Source: an uncultured Lachnospiraceae bacterium (lineage in GTDB: Bacteria > Bacillota > Clostridia > Lachnospirales > Lachnospiraceae). From it: DNA of 6,492 bases. Under the pieces are notes generated by a model. That model did not search any database and had not been told where the DNA came from. It was given only the letters and a program-made list of their open reading frames with translations. The stretch covers positions 1 to 6,492 of the forward strand of contig CAKSAI010000187.1 in the NCBI GenBank assembly GCA_934434905.1. Reading direction: 5' to 3'. The first letter of the stretch is position 1. Each line of letters opens with the position of its first letter. A program made the position numbers and the translations under genes. Below are positions 1 to 5,016 of this stretch, one piece after another.

Positions 1-123
1 CCGCCGCAGGAGAATGCGCAGCCTGCGTCCATCGACCTTACGGCACTGATCGAGCAGCTGCAAAAGTCGCCCGAGCTTGCTAATACTTTGGCTTCGATCA
101 TCGCAGGCCAAACAGCTTGCTAA
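1..123 (+). CDS. C-terminal fragment of an unrecognised protein (5' end outside window)
   Basis: Frame 1 is open from the first base and ends with TAA at 121-123, giving 40 residues. The tail starts with a Pro/Gln/Asn/Ala-rich stretch (PPQENAQPAS), followed by a probably helical segment (IDLTALIEQLQKSPELANTLASII) and a Cys terminus. The composition looks protein-like rather than random, but I recognise no family and assign no function. Two copies of the octamer TTGCTAAT lie inside the last 16 codons (77-84 and 117-124, the second spanning the stop codon), so the coding sequence shares the repeat that continues downstream. No clear terminator with a U-tract follows on the plus strand; the hairpin at 268-301 might work weakly in this direction. 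It could be the last gene of an element next to the tRNA-Arg, but that is inference. Confidence 0.55.
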   Translation, partial: PPQENAQPASIDLTALIEQLQKSPELANTLASIIAGQTAC

Positions 124-126
124 TGA

Positions 127-150
127 GAAATTAGCAAATTTGCTAATTTC
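127..150. repeat. Perfect 24-bp palindrome
   Basis: The half-site GAAATTAGCAAA is followed directly by its exact reverse complement TTTGCTAATTTC, with no central spacer. It begins three bases after the TAA of the plus-strand gene fragment and contains two of the octamers in inverted orientation. A dyad without a loop suits a dimeric DNA-binding protein (operator or recombinase site) better than an RNA terminator, and no U-tract follows it. Confidence 0.75.
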
Positions 151-215
151 GTTAGCAAAACCGTGAAAATCGTTCGAATCCAATTAGCAAGGTTTTCGGA
201 GGCAACAGCAAGGGC

Positions 216-231
216 AAAACCCGACGGTTTT
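216..231. repeat. Small hairpin AAAACC-CGAC-GGTTTT
   Basis: A six-base-pair inverted repeat with a four-base loop in the non-coding stretch between the gene fragment and the tRNA terminator. It is short and has no run of T after it beyond its own arm, so a role as a terminator is doubtful. The rest of 151-261 shows no gene. Confidence 0.35.
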
Positions 232-261
232 CAGAAATCCGCACCGAGGCAGCGTCAAAAT

Positions 262-301
262 AAAAAACGCTGTAAACCTCGTAAAATCAAGGCTTACAGC
301 G
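262..301 (-). terminator. Intrinsic terminator of the tRNA-Arg transcript
   Basis: On the minus strand the stem CGCTGTAA pairs with TTACAGCG (268-275 with 294-301), is extended after one mismatch by CCT/AGG, and is followed by six T residues (262-267). It starts 7 nt beyond the encoded CCA of the tRNA-Arg, as expected for the end of a tRNA transcript. On the plus strand it is followed by AATTTTT, so weak two-way action is possible. Confidence 0.8.
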
Positions 302-308
302 GAATTTT

Positions 309-385
309 TGGCGTCCCGGAAGGGATTTGAACCCCCGACACCCGCCTTAGGAGGGCGGTGCTCTATCCAGCTGAGCTACCGAGAC
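309..385 (-). tRNA. tRNA-Arg (anticodon CCT), CCA encoded
   Basis: All four arms fold on the minus strand. The acceptor GTCTCGG pairs with CCGGGAC with one T-G wobble, the D-arm is GCTC/GAGC, and the anticodon stem CCGCC/GGCGG carries loop CTCCTAA. The T-stem GGGGG/CCCTT (two G-T pairs) carries the loop TTCAAAT. The discriminator is G, followed by a genome-encoded CCA at 309-311. Anticodon CCT reads AGG, a minor arginine codon. It is the second gene of a short tRNA transcript started at the promoter 571-599 and ended by the hairpin at 262-301. Its 3' half faces the repeat-rich sequence at the left edge, the orientation expected if a tRNA 3' end had served as an integration target. Confidence 0.93.
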
Positions 386-412
386 ATTTGCTAATTTTAT
401 GATCACTATTTA

Positions 413-489
413 TACTTCCGAGCCCCTCCTGGACTCGAACGACCTACCGCTTAGGAGGCGGTCGCTCTATCCTGCTGAGCTACGGAAAC
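413..489 (-). pseudogene. Degenerate tRNA-Arg-like gene (anticodon CCT) with broken T-arm
   Basis: The 5' two thirds are canonical: acceptor 5' strand GTTTCCG, D-arm GCTC/GAGC, and anticodon stem ACCGC/GCGGT with loop CTCCTAA, so anticodon CCT. A matching acceptor 3' strand CGGAAGT exists at 414-420. Between them, however, there are 25 nt after the anticodon stem instead of about 22. The conserved GTTCGAGTC loop sequence is present, but its flanks do not form a five-pair T-stem. The pattern fits loss of about four bases from the T-stem 5' strand and gain of about seven (AGGGGCT) on the 3' side. No CCA is encoded. It shares the promoter at 571-599 with the intact tRNA-Arg 27 nt downstream. An unusual but functional tRNA, or a transcribed tRNA-like RNA, cannot be excluded. 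Confidence 0.55.
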
Positions 490-570
490 ATATTATAAAT
501 TGTGGTATTTATCAAGAAAAACTTATTATCAGCTATTATCATTAGAACAAACTTCTGGGATCTGTGTTAA

Positions 571-599
571 ATTGTACTTGTTATCCGGATTCTTGTCAA
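571..599 (-). promoter_or_regulatory. Sigma-A promoter for the tRNA-Arg pair
   Basis: On the minus strand a consensus -35 TTGACA (594-599) is separated by 17 bp from -10 TACAAT (571-576). The predicted start near 564 lies about 75 nt upstream of the first tRNA-like gene. It sits just past the end of the acetyltransferase gene, so the tRNAs have their own promoter. Confidence 0.82.
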
Positions 600-639
600 G
601 CCCCAAATTCAAGTGTTTCGTAGACCATTTTGTTTAAGT

Positions 640-1146
640 CTATATCGTCGCCGCACATACCATAAGCTGATACATCTCAATATCCCGGTATGACCCGAAC
701 TTCATCCCGACTTCTCGGATCGTCCCACAAAAGGTAAAGCCAAACTTCTGATGTAGCCGCACGCTGGCCTGATTGTCCGCAGTGATGACCGACACCACCG
801 TATGTACATCCTCCATGGCCCTGGCCATGTCCAGAATATGCCCCATAAGTGCCGTCGCAACTCCCTTCCCGCGATGATCCGGCGCCACATAGATGGACAG
901 CTCCACGGTGGTTTTATATGCCTCCTTGGGCCGATATGAGGAAAGGGTTGCGTAGCCGACAGCCTTTTTAGCCTCCTCCGCCACATAGAGCGGATGGTTG
1001 TCCACATTGTGCGCGTCAAACCAGCTCTGCCAGTCCTTCAATGTCTTCGGGAACAGATCCAGCGTGGATATCCCGTTTATTACTTCATAATTATAAATGT
1101 TCAGAAGCTCTTCCAAATCCTCTATTCTTGCTTTCCGGATATTCAT
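640..1146 (-). CDS. GNAT-family N-acetyltransferase, phosphinothricin/methionine-sulfoximine acetyltransferase-like
   Basis: The 168-residue product is a single GNAT domain of the usual length for the PAT/YncA (MddA) branch, soluble and probably cytoplasmic. The N-terminal strand and first helix are MNIRKARIEDLEELLNIYN. The acetyl-CoA pyrophosphate loop is HRGKGVA (91-97) after the strand VELSIYVAP (81-89), where E82 is at the place of the conserved glutamate of this branch. The C-terminal half has N125, LHQKFGF (131-137) and VGMKFGSYRD (146-155), where the family usually has VGxKFGRW.D. The family transfers acetyl from acetyl-CoA to the amine of a small substrate, often methionine sulfoximine, phosphinothricin or an amino acid; the substrate here is not known. 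The ATG at 1146 is supported by AAGGAAG (1154-1160) seven bases upstream and by its own promoter. It is probably monocistronic, and no clear terminator follows the TAG. Confidence 0.88.
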   Translation of the reverse strand: MNIRKARIEDLEELLNIYNYEVINGISTLDLFPKTLKDWQSWFDAHNVDNHPLYVAEEAKKAVGYATLSSYRPKEAYKTTVELSIYVAPDHRGKGVATALMGHILDMARAMEDVHTVVSVITADNQASVRLHQKFGFTFCGTIREVGMKFGSYRDIEMYQLMVCAATI

Positions 1147-1177
1147 ATGCTTTCTTCCTTTTTCAATTTGATAAGAA

Positions 1178-1206
1178 AGTATAACTCTCTTTTATCCGTT
1201 TTTCAA
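1178..1206 (-). promoter_or_regulatory. Sigma-A promoter of the acetyltransferase gene
   Basis: The minus-strand -35 TTGAAA (1201-1206) and -10 TATACT (1178-1183) are spaced by exactly 17 bp. The predicted start near 1171 gives a leader of about 25 nt holding the AAGGAAG ribosome binding site. The remaining sequence of 1207-1297 is AT-rich, with a nine-T run, and shows no gene. Confidence 0.78.
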
Positions 1207-1297
1207 GATAAGTTTTCATATTTTTTTTTGGGATTTTTCATAAAGCACTCTCCGTCCTTCATAAGTGTGTTCCCACTTTTTGTTATACCGGAAATAC

Positions 1298-1348
1298 AAA
1301 AATCCTTGCAAATACCAGAAAATCAAGAGATTCCAGTATTTACAAGGA
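1298..1348 (-). terminator. Intrinsic terminator after tRNA-Ala
   Basis: On the minus strand a 16-bp stem (arms 1333-1348 and 1303-1318, with a few G-T pairs) encloses a 14-nt loop and is followed by TTTTT (1298-1302). It begins 10 nt past the discriminator base of tRNA-Ala. The stem is AT-rich but long. It separates the tRNA-Ala unit from the downstream acetyltransferase promoter. Confidence 0.72.
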
Positions 1349-1358
1349 ATTTAAAAAA

Positions 1359-1431
1359 TGGAGCATACGGGATTCGAACCCGTGGCCTCCACAATGCCAT
1401 TGTGGCGCGCTCCCAGCTGCGCTAATGCCCC
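1359..1431 (-). tRNA. tRNA-Ala (anticodon GGC)
   Basis: The minus strand folds into a standard 73-nt tRNA. The acceptor GGGGCAT pairs with ATGCTCC and includes G3-U70, the main identity element for alanyl-tRNA synthetase. The anticodon stem CCACA/TGTGG carries loop ATGGCAT with anticodon GGC. The T-arm holds GGGTTCGAATCCC. The discriminator is A, and CCA is not encoded (T residues follow), in contrast to the tRNA-Arg at 309-385. The gene has its own promoter 13 nt upstream of the mature 5' end and a terminator just downstream. Confidence 0.95.
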
Positions 1432-1450
1432 TTGGAAATGATCCAAAAGC

Positions 1451-1479
1451 ATTTTAACATAACTGTGAGGGCTTGTAAA
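1451..1479 (-). promoter_or_regulatory. Promoter of tRNA-Ala
   Basis: The minus-strand -35 TTTACA (1474-1479) and -10 TAAAAT (1451-1456) each differ from consensus at one base and are spaced by 17 bp. The start would fall near 1444. The stretch 1480-1539 between it and the kinase stop codon has a T-run but no convincing hairpin in front of it, so read-through from the kinase operon into tRNA-Ala is possible. Confidence 0.7.
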
Positions 1480-1539
1480 GGAATTATTGAAAAAAATATA
1501 AATTTCAGTTAAGCCAGATCGATATCGGGACGCAGCCCC

Positions 1540-2922
1540 TTAAAACCAAATCCTGATCTCCGTACCCTTCCCAACCTCACTCGTCAACTGTATCTCCGCA
1601 TTATGCTGTGCCACAATATGCTTCACGATAGCCAGTCCCAATCCGGTGCCTCCGCTCTGCTTGGAACGGCTCTTATCCACCCGGTAGAAGCGCTCAAACA
1701 CCCGCTCCTGATGTTCCTTGCTGATGCCGATTCCGGTATCCTTCACCGACAGGAGCACCCTGGTGCCGTCCGGTCGGACAGTGACTACCACGCTGCCGCC
1801 CTTGTTGTTGTAGCGGATGGCATTGCTGCACAGGTTGTACAGCAACTCGTCGATCAGGTTCTTATTGGCAGATATCGTGCAATGCTCTCCCTCCAAATGA
1901 AGCGATATATCCATCTTCCTGGCCGAAAGCTCCACCAGATCCAGGCAGTTCTGCGCAGCCAGATACAGATCCAACTGCTCCACTTCGAAGGTATGGTCAT
2001 TTTCGTCCAGCTCTGACAGCTTGATGATATCGTTGATCAGTGTCAACAGGCGTTGGGAATTGTGATGAATCTCTCCGGCAAACCGCTTGGTATCCCCAGC
2101 ATTTGCCATACCGTTCTCAATCAGCTCCGCATAACCGGAAATAGCGGTAAGCGGTGTTTTCAGTTCATGAGATACATTCGCGGTAAATTCCTGACGCATT
2201 CTGGCATTGTCCAAAATGTTGATATGCTGCTCCTTGATGGTCCGCACAAACGGCTGCAGCTCGCTGTAGATATTATCTGTATTGATACCGTCCAGGTTGG
2301 CTGCTATCTTCTCGATAGGAACCAGCAAACGCTTTGTCAGAAAATAGGAGATCATCATACAGGTGCCGAGTACCACCACAGACAGGATAAACACTACCAA
2401 TACCGTATTCCGCCAGAGCTGATAGATGCTTCCGGAATCCTTCCCGACACGCAGAATATTCCCGTTCGGAAGCTTGGTTGCATAATAAAATACATGAGCA
2501 GACACGGTATCCGAGGTACGAACCGCTCTTCCCTCTCCCTTCTCCAACGCAGCCTCAATCTCCGGCCGATTCTTATGATTCTCCATTCCCGCTGCTTCCA
2601 CCTGGCTGTCGTACAAGACAACACCCTCTTCATTCACCAGCGTGATACGCAGATTCTCTGTCTCCTTATAACCTTCCAGCTTTCGGATATCCGTCCCATT
2701 GGTCCACGGACTGCCGGACACATCCACCGTGTTTTCCGACTGTTCAACATATTCTATCTGGCGGATAATATTCGCATACGCCTTCAGATCATCAAAGACC
2801 TGTTTTTTTAAGGTATCATAAAAAAGCAGCATGGAGACCATCGCCGTTATCACGATGGCAGCAGCAGCGATCGCCATGAACTGCACATTGATCCTTTTTC
2901 TCATACTGTTTCTTTTTCCCAT
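1540..2922 (-). CDS. Membrane sensor histidine kinase, PhoR/WalK type
   Basis: The 460-residue product is an inner-membrane two-component kinase that autophosphorylates on His and passes phosphate to the regulator encoded just upstream. A short basic N-terminus precedes TM1 (about 14-35). An extracytoplasmic sensor domain (about 36-170) carries the MENHKNRPEI...A pattern seen in PhoR-like kinases. TM2 spans about 172-195 and is followed by a short HAMP-like linker (PIEKI at 202-206). The H-box SHELKTP has H252 as phosphoacceptor. ATP-binding features are the N-box (N363, N367), G1 DTGIGI (395-400), F-box ERFYR (410-414) and G2 GGTGLGL (424-430). No cytoplasmic PAS domain is apparent. The start at 2922 is supported by GAGG eight bases upstream; the later Met7 has no good site. 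It is the last gene of the operon. The signal cannot be told from sequence. Confidence 0.93.
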   Translation of the reverse strand: MGKRNSMRKRINVQFMAIAAAAIVITAMVSMLLFYDTLKKQVFDDLKAYANIIRQIEYVEQSENTVDVSGSPWTNGTDIRKLEGYKETENLRITLVNEEGVVLYDSQVEAAGMENHKNRPEIEAALEKGEGRAVRTSDTVSAHVFYYATKLPNGNILRVGKDSGSIYQLWRNTVLVVFILSVVVLGTCMMISYFLTKRLLVPIEKIAANLDGINTDNIYSELQPFVRTIKEQHINILDNARMRQEFTANVSHELKTPLTAISGYAELIENGMANAGDTKRFAGEIHHNSQRLLTLINDIIKLSELDENDHTFEVEQLDLYLAAQNCLDLVELSARKMDISLHLEGEHCTISANKNLIDELLYNLCSNAIRYNNKGGSVVVTVRPDGTRVLLSVKDTGIGISKEHQERVFERFYRVDKSRSKQSGGTGLGLAIVKHIVAQHNAEIQLTSEVGKGTEIRIWF

Positions 2923-2934
2923 GATTCTATCCTC

Positions 2935-2997
2935 ATATCCACAATATGATCGTGATAATACATTTTATCCACATATCATTCACCTTTTTGTGGATTA
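2935..2997. promoter_or_regulatory. Three DnaA-box-like nonamers between regulator and kinase genes
   Basis: TTATCCACA at 2965-2973 is an exact match to the bacterial DnaA box. ATATCCACA at 2935-2943 differs at one position and lies exactly 30 bp away in the same orientation. TGTGGATTA at 2989-2997, inside the end of the regulator gene, is an inverted copy with one difference. ATCCACA (2967-2973) and TGTGGAT (2989-2995) also form a 7-bp inverted repeat with a 15-nt spacer, which could instead be a hairpin in the mRNA between the two genes. DnaA binding is inference. Confidence 0.3.
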
Positions 2998-3677
2998 TCT
3001 GCCTCATCATCTATCCGATAGCCCACATTTCGCACCGTCTTGATCACGCTTCCGGCATCACCCAGCTTCTGCCGCAGTGTCTTGATGTGCATGTCCACGG
3101 TTCGGCTCTCCCCTTCATATTCGAAGCCCCAGACCTTGTCCATGATCTTCTCCCGGCTCAGCACAATACCCCGATTAGAGATCAGAAGCTTCAGAAGCTC
3201 GAACTCCTTGTAGGTCAATTCGCACACCTGCCCGTTCACTGTAACGGAACGCTTGTCCGTATCCAGCACAATCCCGCCGAGGACAAGCACCGCCGGATTC
3301 GCGGCATCCTCCGTTCTCCGAAGAAGCGCCTTCACCCTGGAGATCAACTCCATGACACCAAAAGGCTTCGTGATATAGTCGTCCGCTCCCAGATCCAGAC
3401 CCTTCACCTTGTCAAGCTCCGTGGACTTGGCGGTCACCATAATGATCGGGACTTTTCTGGTCGCTTTATTTTTTCGCAGATTTGCAAGAATATCAAGGCC
3501 ATCCTCCTTGGGGAGCATAATGTCCAGCAGGATCAGATTCGGTGCCTTCTTCTCAATGGCCCGATACATGTCGCGGCCGCATTCAAACTCCATAACGTCA
3601 AAGCCGCTGTTCTTCAGCGCATAGCGCTCGATCTCGCGGATGTTTATATCATCCTCTACAATATAAATAAGTGACAT
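2976..3677 (-). CDS. OmpR/PhoB-family response regulator
   Basis: The 233-residue product has a receiver domain (about 2-120) and a winged-helix DNA-binding domain (about 130-225). In the receiver, E8-D9-D10 form the acidic pocket, D52 in LLDIMLP is the phosphoacceptor, T82 and K104 (in TKPF) are the conserved switch residues, and Y101 is the usual aromatic. In the effector domain LTYKEFELLKLL, the recognition helix region RTVDMHIKTLRQKL and the final wing NVGYRI are typical of the PhoB/WalR group. It is the partner of the kinase 53 nt downstream and would bind tandem promoter repeats as a phosphorylated dimer. The ATG at 3677 is chosen because AGGAGG (3685-3690) lies seven bases upstream. 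The frame stays open further upstream to an ATG at 3989, but that part overlaps the preceding gene and has no receiver homology. Confidence 0.94.
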   Translation of the reverse strand: MSLIYIVEDDINIREIERYALKNSGFDVMEFECGRDMYRAIEKKAPNLILLDIMLPKEDGLDILANLRKNKATRKVPIIMVTAKSTELDKVKGLDLGADDYITKPFGVMELISRVKALLRRTEDAANPAVLVLGGIVLDTDKRSVTVNGQVCELTYKEFELLKLLISNRGIVLSREKIMDKVWGFEYEGESRTVDMHIKTLRQKLGDAGSVIKTVRNVGYRIDDEADNPQKGE

Positions 3678-3681
3678 ATGA

Positions 3682-3696
3682 ATTCCTCCTAGTATT
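3682..3696 (-). promoter_or_regulatory. Strong ribosome binding site that sets the regulator start
   Basis: On the minus strand AATACTAGGAGGAAT holds a full AGGAGG (3685-3690) seven bases before the regulator ATG. It overlaps the stop codon of the preceding membrane protein gene (3695-3697). The same 15 bases occur before tyrS at 5289-5303. Confidence 0.8.
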
Positions 3697-4864
3697 ATGG
3701 TTTCTGTAGTGTCTTCTTCTCCTTTAGCTGTCCATTGACCCATTCCCGCAGCAGGCTGTAGAGTACAGACATGAGCGGAATGAAGATCAGCATGCCCGCT
3801 ACGCCCATAAGACTGCCTCCCACCGTCACCGCGAAAAGTACCCACATAGAGGGCAGACCCACGGAATTCCCCACCACATGGGGATAGATCAGATTGCCCT
3901 CGATCTGCTGCAGCACCAGGAACAGGATCACGAAGGTCAACGCCTGCATGGGATTCACCATCAGGATCAGAAAAGCTCCAACGAAGCACCCCACGAAGGC
4001 TCCCACGATGGGAATCAGCGCTGTCACCGCGATGACTACGCCCACCAGCAGGGCATAGGGGAAGCGGAACAGACTCATAGTCACGAAGAACATGGTTCCC
4101 AGGATCAACGCCTCAATACACTGTCCTGTGATGAACCTGGCAAAAGTAAAATAAGATAAGCTGCATATCCGGCAGATCTTTTCCACCGTCTTCTCGTTCC
4201 AGACCGCCTTAATCAACTTGGTAAGCTGACGGGACAGATTCTCCTTCTGCATAAGTATATAGATGGAAAATATGAAGGCGATAAAAAAGGTCGTCACCGA
4301 ATTCACCACCGCCATAGTGGCATTCATGGTGACGGAAAGCACGTTTCCGGCCCCATTTAATGCAAAGTCCTTCATGCCGCTCACCCATTTCGTCCAGTCC
4401 AATTCCATGGAACTGATAAATCCCGCAATAGCGCCATCCCCGGAAAAAACATTCTCCAGCCAGACCTGGGCCTTGGGAAGAAAGTCTGTCATAGCTTCCC
4501 CAATGCTCTCAAAGGTTTTCGTCAGTTGCGGCACCAGCACGACGACAACAACTGCCAGGATCAGCACGATACACAAAAGCGTCAGGACAAGGCTTAGAGG
4601 CCTTGCCAGAGCGCGCAGGAGCTTTCTATACTTCTTAGTCGGCTGCTCCTCATCAACTTTCGGAAACAGCTTCCTCTCAAAAAACGACATGGGTATATTC
4701 AGACAGAAAGCCATAGCTCCACCCAACACAAACGGGAAGCATACACCCCAGATAAAACCCAGCCATTTTATAACAGCCGAAAAATTTAGCAACAGTGCAA
4801 ACAAAATCACCGTGAAGGTGATGATGCCTAATATTTTTTTCACGTTTTTCTTATTTAGGTCCAT
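3695..4864 (-). CDS. AI-2E family (UPF0118/TqsA/PerM-like) membrane transport protein
   Basis: The 389-residue integral membrane protein has the family's usual length and topology. Two hydrophobic segments lie near the N-terminus (about 11-30 and 34-56) and a third at about 90-112. A soluble, poorly conserved loop follows (about 113-180), then a hydrophobic segment at 186-205 and a C-terminal membrane block (about 240-375). Diagnostic family motifs are FARFITGQCIEALILG (241-256), PYALLVGVVIAVTALIPIVGAFVG (269-292), and QQIEGNLIYPHVVGNSVGLP (319-338). Characterised members export or modulate small solutes: TqsA affects autoinducer-2, and others are Na+/H+ antiporters. The name does not fix the substrate here. 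The ATG at 4864 has AAGGAG six bases upstream. It heads the operon, and the regulator gene starts 17 nt after its stop. Membership in a two-component operon suggests it is a target of, or accessory to, that signalling pair. Confidence 0.9.
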   Translation of the reverse strand: MDLNKKNVKKILGIITFTVILFALLLNFSAVIKWLGFIWGVCFPFVLGGAMAFCLNIPMSFFERKLFPKVDEEQPTKKYRKLLRALARPLSLVLTLLCIVLILAVVVVVLVPQLTKTFESIGEAMTDFLPKAQVWLENVFSGDGAIAGFISSMELDWTKWVSGMKDFALNGAGNVLSVTMNATMAVVNSVTTFFIAFIFSIYILMQKENLSRQLTKLIKAVWNEKTVEKICRICSLSYFTFARFITGQCIEALILGTMFFVTMSLFRFPYALLVGVVIAVTALIPIVGAFVGCFVGAFLILMVNPMQALTFVILFLVLQQIEGNLIYPHVVGNSVGLPSMWVLFAVTVGGSLMGVAGMLIFIPLMSVLYSLLREWVNGQLKEKKTLQKP

Positions 4865-4890
4865 GGAATGCTCCTTCGCGTCTTTCTTTC

Positions 4891-4919
4891 ATCATACCAG
4901 TTTTCCTGCGATTAAGCAA
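4891..4919 (-). promoter_or_regulatory. Candidate promoter of the membrane protein/regulator/kinase operon
   Basis: The minus-strand -10 TATGAT (4891-4896) is good, while the -35 TTGCTT (4914-4919) at 17 bp spacing matches only its first three bases. The start would be near 4884, about 20 nt before the ATG. A weak -35 leaves room for activation, for example by the operon's own regulator, but no clear tandem repeat for it was seen. Confidence 0.45.
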
Positions 4920-4934
4920 AACCTTTCTACCTTT

Positions 4935-4950
4935 GTAAAAAAATTTTTAC
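4935..4950. repeat. AT-rich palindrome between divergent promoters
   Basis: The arms GTAAAAA and TTTTTAC are separated by AA. The palindrome lies between the leftward operon promoter and the tyrS -35 element (4959), so its A/T tracts are placed like an UP element for tyrS. It could also be a dyad operator for either promoter. Confidence 0.4.
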
Positions 4951-4958
4951 ATAATCTC

Positions 4959-4988
4959 TTGACAAATCGGGATATACCTGCTTATAAT
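4959..4988 (+). promoter_or_regulatory. Sigma-A promoter of tyrS
   Basis: Both hexamers are at consensus: -35 TTGACA (4959-4964) and -10 TATAAT (4983-4988). They are spaced by 18 bp and preceded by A/T tracts. The start near 4995 gives a leader of about 310 nt containing the T-box. A strong promoter fits control at the level of antitermination. Confidence 0.88.
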
Positions 4989-5016
4989 GTGCATAGTTTC
5001 AACATAATCCAAAGGC

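Larger units (their letters stand above)
77..395. repeat. Cluster of TTGCTAAT / ATTAGCAA octamers
   Basis: TTGCTAAT occurs at 77-84, 117-124, 140-147 and 388-395, and its reverse complement ATTAGCAA at 130-137 and 183-190. A seven-of-eight copy (GTTAGCAA) lies at 151-158. The extended 12-mer ATTTGCTAATTT is exact at 138-149 and 386-397, so it flanks the tRNA-Arg gene and its terminator as a direct repeat. Nothing similar was noticed elsewhere in the window. Short mixed-orientation repeats like this can be binding sites for a replication initiator, an integrase (arm sites) or a repressor. Which one, if any, cannot be read from the sequence. Confidence 0.7.

Noticed and set aside
492..497. Perfect TATAAT on the minus strand right before the degenerate tRNA
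   Set aside because: No -35 at proper spacing, and a start from it would fall inside the tRNA-like gene; the promoter at 571-599 explains transcription better.
1204..1262. Short minus-strand open frame (about 19 codons, MKDGECFMKNPKKKYENLS) ahead of the acetyltransferase, with an internal ATG after GGAG
   Set aside because: Its end overlaps the -35 element of the acetyltransferase promoter, the upstream promoter candidate is poor, and a Lys-rich 12-19 residue peptide from an A-rich tract is expected by chance. No leader-peptide or attenuator structure was found.
994..1425. Plus-strand open frame across the acetyltransferase start, its promoter and tRNA-Ala
   Set aside because: It runs through two well-supported minus-strand genes, a promoter and a terminator, with low-complexity Phe/Ser-rich sequence in the AT-rich gap.
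1499..1540. Possible terminator after the kinase gene
   Set aside because: Only short stems (TTAAG/CTTAA, GGG/CCC) can be drawn, and the T-run lies too far downstream of them.
1603..2811. Long plus-strand open frames antisense to the kinase gene (1603-2016 and 2053-2811)
   Set aside because: They have no convincing ribosome binding sites or recognisable domains and lie opposite an unmistakable kinase; they are reading-frame shadows of a mid-GC gene.
3678..3989. N-terminal extension of the response regulator (about 104 extra residues in frame)
   Set aside because: It overlaps the end of the membrane protein gene in another frame and resembles no receiver sequence; an ideal AGGAGG site sits just before the ATG at 3677, where the receiver domain starts.
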